Positions 1 to 5,300 of a DNA stretch of 7,296 nucleotides are shown here, one piece after another. A program made the position numbers and the translations under genes. The notes beneath the pieces were generated by a model, which searched no databases, was not told where the DNA came from, and saw nothing but the letters and a program-made list of their open reading frames with translations. Within the stretch, counting starts at the first letter, position 1, and every line of letters begins with the position of its first letter. The DNA comes from Candidatus Aminicenantota bacterium (GTDB taxonomy: Bacteria; Acidobacteriota; Aminicenantia; UBA2199): contig JAHELQ010000262.1 of the NCBI GenBank assembly GCA_024644125.1, forward strand, positions 1 to 7,296. The letters are read 5' to 3'.

Positions 1-170
1 CGTTCAACACCCAGGCGCCGGATGCGGACATGCATGATAACACAGTCACAGTGAGCGGTACCGTTCAAATTTCCAACACCGGCGGAAACCAGGCCCATTC
101 GAATATCCAGCCCTCTCTCGGACTCAATTACATTATTTGCCTGAACGGCATATTCCCGCCCCGCACCTAG
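1..170 (+). CDS. Phage tail collar domain protein (MdpB-type), C-terminal fragment
   Basis: Partial gene; the 5' end lies beyond the left edge. The open frame starts at base 3, gives 55 residues and stops at TAG 168-170. The translated end contains PDADMHDNT, GGNQAH, then QPSLGLNYIICLNGIFPPR. This closely matches the C-terminus of the next gene (PDADMHDNT, GGNQAH, QPSLAINYIICAQGLYPQR), so the two are tandem paralogues. The 'QPSL.INYIIC..G.FP' ending is typical of the tail-collar/'microcystin-dependent protein' family, known as small proteins related to the receptor-binding parts of phage tail fibres and often found in tandem copies. Only 17 bases separate its stop from the next start, which implies one operon. 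The collar domain itself would be in the missing N-terminal part. Function in the cell is not known from the sequence; a surface or tail-like fibre role is inference. Confidence 0.87.
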   Translation, partial: FNTQAPDADMHDNTVTVSGTVQISNTGGNQAHSNIQPSLGLNYIICLNGIFPPRT

Positions 171-176
171 GGGAAT

Positions 177-182
177 AAGGAG
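177..182 (+). promoter_or_regulatory. Shine-Dalgarno site of the second tail-collar gene
   Basis: AAGGAG lies five bases before the ATG at 188, in the short gap after the stop of the preceding paralogue. It is a near-perfect ribosome binding site and fixes the start of the 187-residue protein at 188. Confidence 0.7.
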
Positions 183-187
183 ATCCA

Positions 188-751
188 ATGGAAGATTACA
201 TCGGAGAAATTAGAATGTTCGCAGGGGATTACGCCCCGCAAAACTGGGCCATTTGTGATGGGCGCCTTTTAAGTGTAGCTGAATATTCCCCACTCTTTTC
301 TCTTTTGGGAAACCAATTCGGAGGGGATGGATATAATACCTTTGCATTGCCTGACTTGCGCGGCCGTTGCCCGGTCAGTTCTGGAAACGGGGCAAGCATG
401 CATTGGTATCAGGGCATGATGGTCGGAACTGAAAATCAGTACATTGGCGCAGACCAACTGCCAGCCCACTCCCATCAGGCAACACCCAATTTAACAGGAA
501 AATTACGCTGCAGCGACAACCTGGCCGACCACGTGTCGCCTGTGGGGAATACCCTGGGAAAATTCAAGGACAATGTCGATGTCTACAACTCCCTAACGCC
601 AGATGCAGATATGCATGACAACACCGCCACTATCACCGGTTCAATCAACATCTCTTCCGCTGGTGGGAATCAGGCACACCCAAACATGCAACCCAGCCTG
701 GCGATCAATTACATCATCTGCGCCCAGGGATTATACCCGCAGCGGCAGTAG
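188..751 (+). CDS. Phage tail collar domain protein (MdpB / microcystin-dependent protein family)
   Basis: Complete 187-residue protein. Residues 1-63 match the tail collar domain: the start MEDYIGEIRMFAG, then W20-A-I-C-D-G25 (the usual 'GWA.CDG' core), SLLGNQFGGDG (38-48) and FALPDLRGR (52-60). LPAHSH (91-96) is the family's second landmark; its H94-x-H96 resembles the His pairs that bind metal in phage tail-fibre tips, though metal binding here is inference. The C-terminus (QPSLAINYIICAQGLYP) is the conserved family ending. The length is normal for the family. There is no signal peptide or membrane segment. The start at 188 is supported by AAGGAG at 177-182. The gene follows a paralogue by 17 bases and is followed by a probable terminator at 779-817, so it is likely the last gene of its operon. 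The family name comes from a cyanobacterial protein whose level depends on microcystin; it does not imply peptide synthesis. Its role is unknown; it could belong to a tail-like particle or an adhesive fibre. Confidence 0.92.
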   Translation: MEDYIGEIRMFAGDYAPQNWAICDGRLLSVAEYSPLFSLLGNQFGGDGYNTFALPDLRGRCPVSSGNGASMHWYQGMMVGTENQYIGADQLPAHSHQATPNLTGKLRCSDNLADHVSPVGNTLGKFKDNVDVYNSLTPDADMHDNTATITGSINISSAGGNQAHPNMQPSLAINYIICAQGLYPQRQ

Positions 752-778
752 CAATCGCGTAACCGGGAGGGAAAACCA

Positions 779-817
779 TGACGGGGAAGCGGCCGCTTCC
801 CCCACGTCACAATTTTT
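779..817 (+). terminator. Probable Rho-independent terminator after the tail-collar operon
   Basis: Arms GGGGAAGC (783-790) and GCTTCCCC (795-802 region) enclose GGCC; the 20 bases 783-802 are a perfect palindrome. TGACG (779-783) can also pair with CGTCA (805-809), which lengthens the stem with a small bulge. TTTTT at 813-817 follows three bases after this outer stem. It lies 27 bases after the stop of the tail-collar gene, the right place for an operon terminator. The T-run is short and slightly displaced from the GC-rich core, so a regulatory hairpin or protein-binding palindrome remains possible. Confidence 0.55.
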
Positions 818-976
818 AGGATCCCATCTTTACTTTTTCACTCAAATATTTTAAACTATAGCTTGACGTTTTTTTCAACGGAACCTACCTGGTCTTCAAT
901 GTATAAATTTCCTTAGAGAATTATCGCCAGAGAGGATTCGACATGCAACGCGCCGGAGTGTGAAACCGTTATCTAA
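818..976 (+). promoter_or_regulatory. AT-rich leader region of the MBL-fold gene; promoter not pinned down
   Basis: This stretch is much richer in A and T than its surroundings and must hold the promoter of the gene at 977 if the hairpin before it terminates transcription. Candidate elements are TTGACG at 863-868 (five of six bases of a -35 box) and TATAAA at 902-907 (five of six bases of a -10 box). They are 33 bases apart, too far to form one sigma-70 promoter, and neither has a convincing partner at 16-18 bases. No clear operator repeat is visible. Confidence 0.3.
943..963 (+). other. Six-codon mini-ORF with a Shine-Dalgarno-like site, upstream of the MBL-fold gene
   Basis: ATG at 943 opens a frame encoding M-Q-R-A-G-V and stops at TGA 961-963. 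AGAGAGGA just upstream (about 929-936) is a far better ribosome site than anything before the MBL start at 977. The mini-ORF ends 13 bases before that start and is in a different frame. It could be a leader peptide that feeds ribosomes to the main gene by reinitiation, or chance. No family can be assigned to six residues. Confidence 0.2.
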
Positions 977-2380
977 ATGACGATGAAACAGGAAATCTTA
1001 ACAGCAGTGTTTGTTCACCGAGGCGTTACGAATAATGGCGTATACCTCGTCAGGCGAAAAGTCAATCAGACTCATCTCCGGGGCTACACGACTTTTCCAT
1101 CGGGAAAAATTCTTAGCGAACCGCAAGCGCTGTTGGATGAGTGCAAGCGGAAATTTCCCGGGGTCGAACCGCGGATGATTGCGGCTTTATGCAAAATCGC
1201 GGAGAAAAAACTTGGAGTACAGTTCATGGACGCGTGGGATGCGGATATTGTGGCTGGAGTTCGCTATATCGGTCACGACAATGGCTTCGATTTCCCCCCC
1301 TATGACTGGACCAACCACTATCTGCTGGTGGAATTGAATAAAAGGATTCCTTTCAAAGCCGTGGGAAAAGAATTGGCTTATGGAAGTTGGATGCCGCCTT
1401 CGACAGCGATGCGTGAATTTGACGGTGGCGGACTCTTGATGGAACCATCCACTCAAAACCTTCTGGCCATTATGCGCTACGACCTGACAAACGAGTCCGG
1501 CGAGGATTTTTCGTTCCGGGTTGACCACGAGACAGAGGTCCCCTGGTTTCAGCCGTTTCCGGGAATTGTCCAATTGGTTCCCCGGGCCTGCACATTCCCC
1601 CCCATCAGCAGGACCAATAGTTTCATTGTGGGAGATCCCGGAGAGCGGCGATTCCTTATCGATCCCTCTCCAACCGGCGAAAACGAGTACCAAAAATTCC
1701 TTAATACACTGCGCCGCTTCCAATGGACCGACATCCTCATCACCCACCACCACCCGGATCACACTGAGCAAATCGCCCGCCTGCTGACCGAGATCCCCAC
1801 TCCCGTCACCATCCATCAGGAAGCTTACCGGATCATAACCGGGAAGCACGGAAAAGATTGCCTGAAAGGTCTCGACATTCGCTTCGCATCAGACGGAGAC
1901 GAAATCACCCACTGGCAAGGACAACCGGTGCGGACATATCATCTTCCCGGTCACTCGCGGGACCAATTAGGTCTCGCGCCGGATAACATGGCATGGTTCA
2001 TGGCTGGCGATCTGGTGCTTGATAAGGGCACAGTGGTGATTCCGAAGGAAGAGGGCGATATGATCGAGTACGTGGCGTCGTTGCAACGAATCATCGACCT
2101 CGATCCGGCGGTGATATTCCCCTCTCATGGCATCGGGCAGGGTTCCCCCCAATCGTTGATAGAGGCGTTGGCACACCGGAGCTTCAGGGAACGGCAAGTG
2201 TTGGCCTATTACAAAAAAGGTCTCACACCGGAACAAATGGTAGACTATATCTACCTGGACCTCCATCCCTTCATCCGGCCCTTCGCGCTGGAAAACGTAC
2301 TATCTCATCTCGACAAGCTGGAACAGGAAGGAAAGCTAGCGAGCTGCGGCTCCCAGGATACGCCTGATTACGGCGACTAA
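977..2380 (+). CDS. MBL-fold metallo-hydrolase (LACTB2-like) with degenerate Nudix-like N-terminal domain
   Basis: A 467-residue protein in three parts. Residues about 5-170 look Nudix-like: a strand, GVYLVRR (21-27), FPSGK (40-44, compare FPGGK) and a helix ending AALCKIAEKKLGV (69-81), where a Nudix box should read RExxEExG; the catalytic glutamates appear replaced. Residues about 195-390 are a metallo-beta-lactamase fold with the full metal set: H257-x-H259-x-D261-H262, H326 in HLPGHS, D345 in AGDLVL and H384 in PSHG. Residues about 398-455 form a winged helix like that of LACTB2 (LTPEQMVDYIY, ENVLSHLDKLEQEGKL). LACTB2 relatives are cytosolic hydrolases or ribonucleases; the substrate here cannot be told. 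There is no signal peptide, so it is unlikely to be a secreted beta-lactamase. An in-frame TAA at 974-976 limits the start to 977 or the ATG at 983; neither has a good ribosome site. The last 14 codons overlap the end of the convergent NRPS gene. Confidence 0.93.
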   Translation: MTMKQEILTAVFVHRGVTNNGVYLVRRKVNQTHLRGYTTFPSGKILSEPQALLDECKRKFPGVEPRMIAALCKIAEKKLGVQFMDAWDADIVAGVRYIGHDNGFDFPPYDWTNHYLLVELNKRIPFKAVGKELAYGSWMPPSTAMREFDGGGLLMEPSTQNLLAIMRYDLTNESGEDFSFRVDHETEVPWFQPFPGIVQLVPRACTFPPISRTNSFIVGDPGERRFLIDPSPTGENEYQKFLNTLRRFQWTDILITHHHPDHTEQIARLLTEIPTPVTIHQEAYRIITGKHGKDCLKGLDIRFASDGDEITHWQGQPVRTYHLPGHSRDQLGLAPDNMAWFMAGDLVLDKGTVVIPKEEGDMIEYVASLQRIIDLDPAVIFPSHGIGQGSPQSLIEALAHRSFRERQVLAYYKKGLTPEQMVDYIYLDLHPFIRPFALENVLSHLDKLEQEGKLASCGSQDTPDYGD

Positions 2381-5300
2381 CCGTTTGACGTGAGGGGATC
2401 TGAACACCGAGTGATGATCGCCGTCGATCACGTCCATCTCTAGCTTCTTACAATATGGATTCCAGTCTTCCGTAATGATATCGTTCGATTCTCTGGCGGC
2501 GATATAAGTAACGGGAGTTTCGATCGAACCTGCGGGTTCGTATGTCGATCGGGCCCGAATCAGGGTACGCCCCAGGTTTAGATAATAGAGAATACCCTCG
2601 ACATCGAGGCCATCAAGCCGTGATAACCCTTGCATACCGTGATTTCTGGCAATCCGCGCCACCGATTCCGGTTCGACGCCGGATTCCCGCAAATACCCGG
2701 CGACCAATCGCCATAACTCAGTGAGCGATTCCGTATGCAGAGGAAGGAGGGATAGATCGGCGGTTTCAATGTAACGAGAGACGAATTGGTATTCGGAGGA
2801 GATCGAAAACTCTTCGGCGGGACTCCCCTTAAACATCTGTGGAGGCGGCGAATCCACCAACAATACCATAGATACCGATTGCCCGTCGTCTTCCAATTGC
2901 CGGGCCATCTCGAACACGATTGCGCCTCCCAAAGACCAACCCACCAGAGAATAGGGACCCTGCGGTTGTATCCCCTTCATCCTGGCGATATATTCCCGGG
3001 CCATGCCCTCGACTGTTCTATTATCGGGAGCAAGGCTCCGCAACCCTTCGGCTCTGATTCCCCAACAATTGAGATCCAGCTCCAGGGAGTTGACACACTC
3101 TATATAGCCGTCCACTTCGCCGGTGCCGTCGTGGACAAAAAACAGATTTCCGGCTTCGGAGGAACCTTCCTTGAGCGCCGCCACCCGGTCGTCGCCTGTA
3201 TCTATGCCAGCGGGTCGCTGCTGAGCCAGAAATTGAGCCTGGGCTCTGACGGTTTGGCGGCGGAAAATTGTCGCTAACGGAAGGATCACTCCAAATTCCC
3301 TTCTGACTTTTGTGGCCAATTGCATCCCTTTGAGGGAATGGCCACCCAGATCAAAAAAACCGGTGGTCACGCCGATGCGAGCTTCGTCGATTCCCAATAC
3401 CTCCGCCCAAAGTGCCGCCAGACGACGTTCGGTACCACTGGACGGAGCTTCGACCTCATCTGCGGCTTCGAGTTCCGGTTCCGGCAAGGCGCGGCGGTCC
3501 ACTTTGCCGTTATGGTTGATGGGCAATTTATCCAGCAACACAATATAGGAGGGAACCATAAAATCCGGGAGATTCCTTCCCAATTCCTCTTTGAGAGTGT
3601 GGCTGTCAAGGGAGGCCGCTGTGCCCACATAAGCGCATAAATAACGTTCCCGCTGCTGGGTTTCTTTGGCCAGCACAACCGCTTCGTCGATGCCGTCGAT
3701 CGAGAGCAACTGATTCTCAATCTCCCCCAATTCCACACGGAAGCCACGAATCTTTACCTGAAAGTCGAGACGGCCGAAAAACTCCAAAATCCCGTCCGCC
3801 CTATACCTGGACAAATCACCGGTATGGTACAACCGGTCTTGGGCCTTATGGGGATTATTCACAAAACGCTCCGCCGTCAATTCCGGCCGGTTCAAATAAC
3901 CACGGGCCACTCCATCCCCGCCGACGCACAATTCGCCTGAAACTCCAACCGGACATAAATGCAAATCGCGATCCAGAACAAACGCGGTGGAATTGGCGAT
4001 AGGCCGGCCGATAGGTATGCTATCCGGGTAATCTTGCCGGATGGTATGGGTGGTGGAATAACACGTATTTTCCGTAGGGCCGTAACCGTTGATAATTGTC
4101 AGCTCTGGATAATGGCGGCGCAGACGGTTGATGTGATAGGGCGACAACGCGTCGCCGCCGCTGATGATACGGCGAAGTCCCTCGAAGATGTCGATATCGT
4201 ACTGGGACATCTGGTTGAACAACGCCACGGTCATCCACATGGTGCCGATATCCAACCGGCGAATCAGGCTCTTGATATGCCGCGGCGACAGGATTTGATC
4301 CAATGGCGCCACACACAGGGTCAAACCATTCAATAACGCCCCCCAAAACTCATACGTCGAGACATCGAATTCCAGGGCCGCGGTTTGCAAAAATCTATCG
4401 CGGGGTAAAAATTCCATATAATCTGTATTTTTCACCAGGCGAACCACGCTGCGATGTTCCACCATCACTCCTTTCGGCATGCCAGTGGAACCCGAGGTAT
4501 AAAGAATATATGCCAATGAGCGGGAGTTGACGCAAGCATCGGCCTGCAGTCGCCGCCCAGCCCCAATCACCGGTTGATCCGCCTGCAACCGGATAATTTT
4601 CCGGCGGGAATGGCCCGGATCTTGAAAATCGACAATATTGTCGGTGATCAAGAAGCGGGCGTCGCTGTCGTCAAGAATATAGGCAATTCGCTCCGGCGGG
4701 TAATCGGAACTGATGGGCATATAACCGCCGCCGCATTTCAAAATGGCCAGCAAAGCGGTCGCCACACTGGCGGTGCGCCCCATCATCACGGCTACCACTG
4801 CTTCGAGACTACATCCTTCGCTTCGAAGTTCCGTCGCCAAAAGACCGGACTGGCGATGAAGCTCTCGATAACTCACGAAAAGATCTTCGGAAATCAGCGC
4901 CGTCCAATCGGGGGTGCTCTCCGCCTGCCGGGCAAACAACCCATGCACCGAAGCCTGGCTCGGATAATTGGTGGCGGTATCGTTGAATTCCTCCACCAGC
5001 AACCGCCGTTCCCTGTCAGACAGGATTGAAATGTCTCCCAAACGGGATTGGGGCGCGTTGAGCGCCTCGTCGATCGCTTTGCTGAAATAGCCGATAAAAC
5101 GGCAGATAGTATCGCGCTCAAACAAGCGGGTGCAATATTCGACGTTAAATTCTACCCCCCGCAGGGTTTCAGCGGCAGTCCAGGTCATATCGAAGCGCGA
5201 AACGCTTCCGGGGCCGTCTTCAATATCAAGAGCTTCACTATCCCCCTCTTCGACGCCGGCTGCGATACTCGAACCGGTATTCTGCAATACCAGCATGACG

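Noticed and set aside
1..751. Prophage or tail-like particle cluster
   Set aside because: Only tail-collar domain proteins are present; no capsid, tube, sheath, integrase or lysis genes are seen, and this family is often found outside phages.
789..796. NotI-type site GCGGCCGC as a sign of cloning vector sequence
   Set aside because: It is the centre of the longer palindrome, and the flanking sequence on both sides is continuous native-looking intergenic DNA.
603..854. 83-codon plus-strand frame overlapping the end of the tail-collar gene
   Set aside because: It lies mostly inside the well-supported tail-collar gene in another frame, runs through the terminator hairpin, and shows no recognisable domain.
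1187..1849. 220-codon minus-strand frame inside the MBL gene
   Set aside because: It is antisense to the Nudix-like and MBL domains, whose motifs are clear on the plus strand; the translation shows no family features.
977..2380. The MBL-fold protein as an antibiotic-destroying beta-lactamase
   Set aside because: There is no signal peptide, and the N-terminal extension and C-terminal winged helix point to the LACTB2-like cytosolic group.
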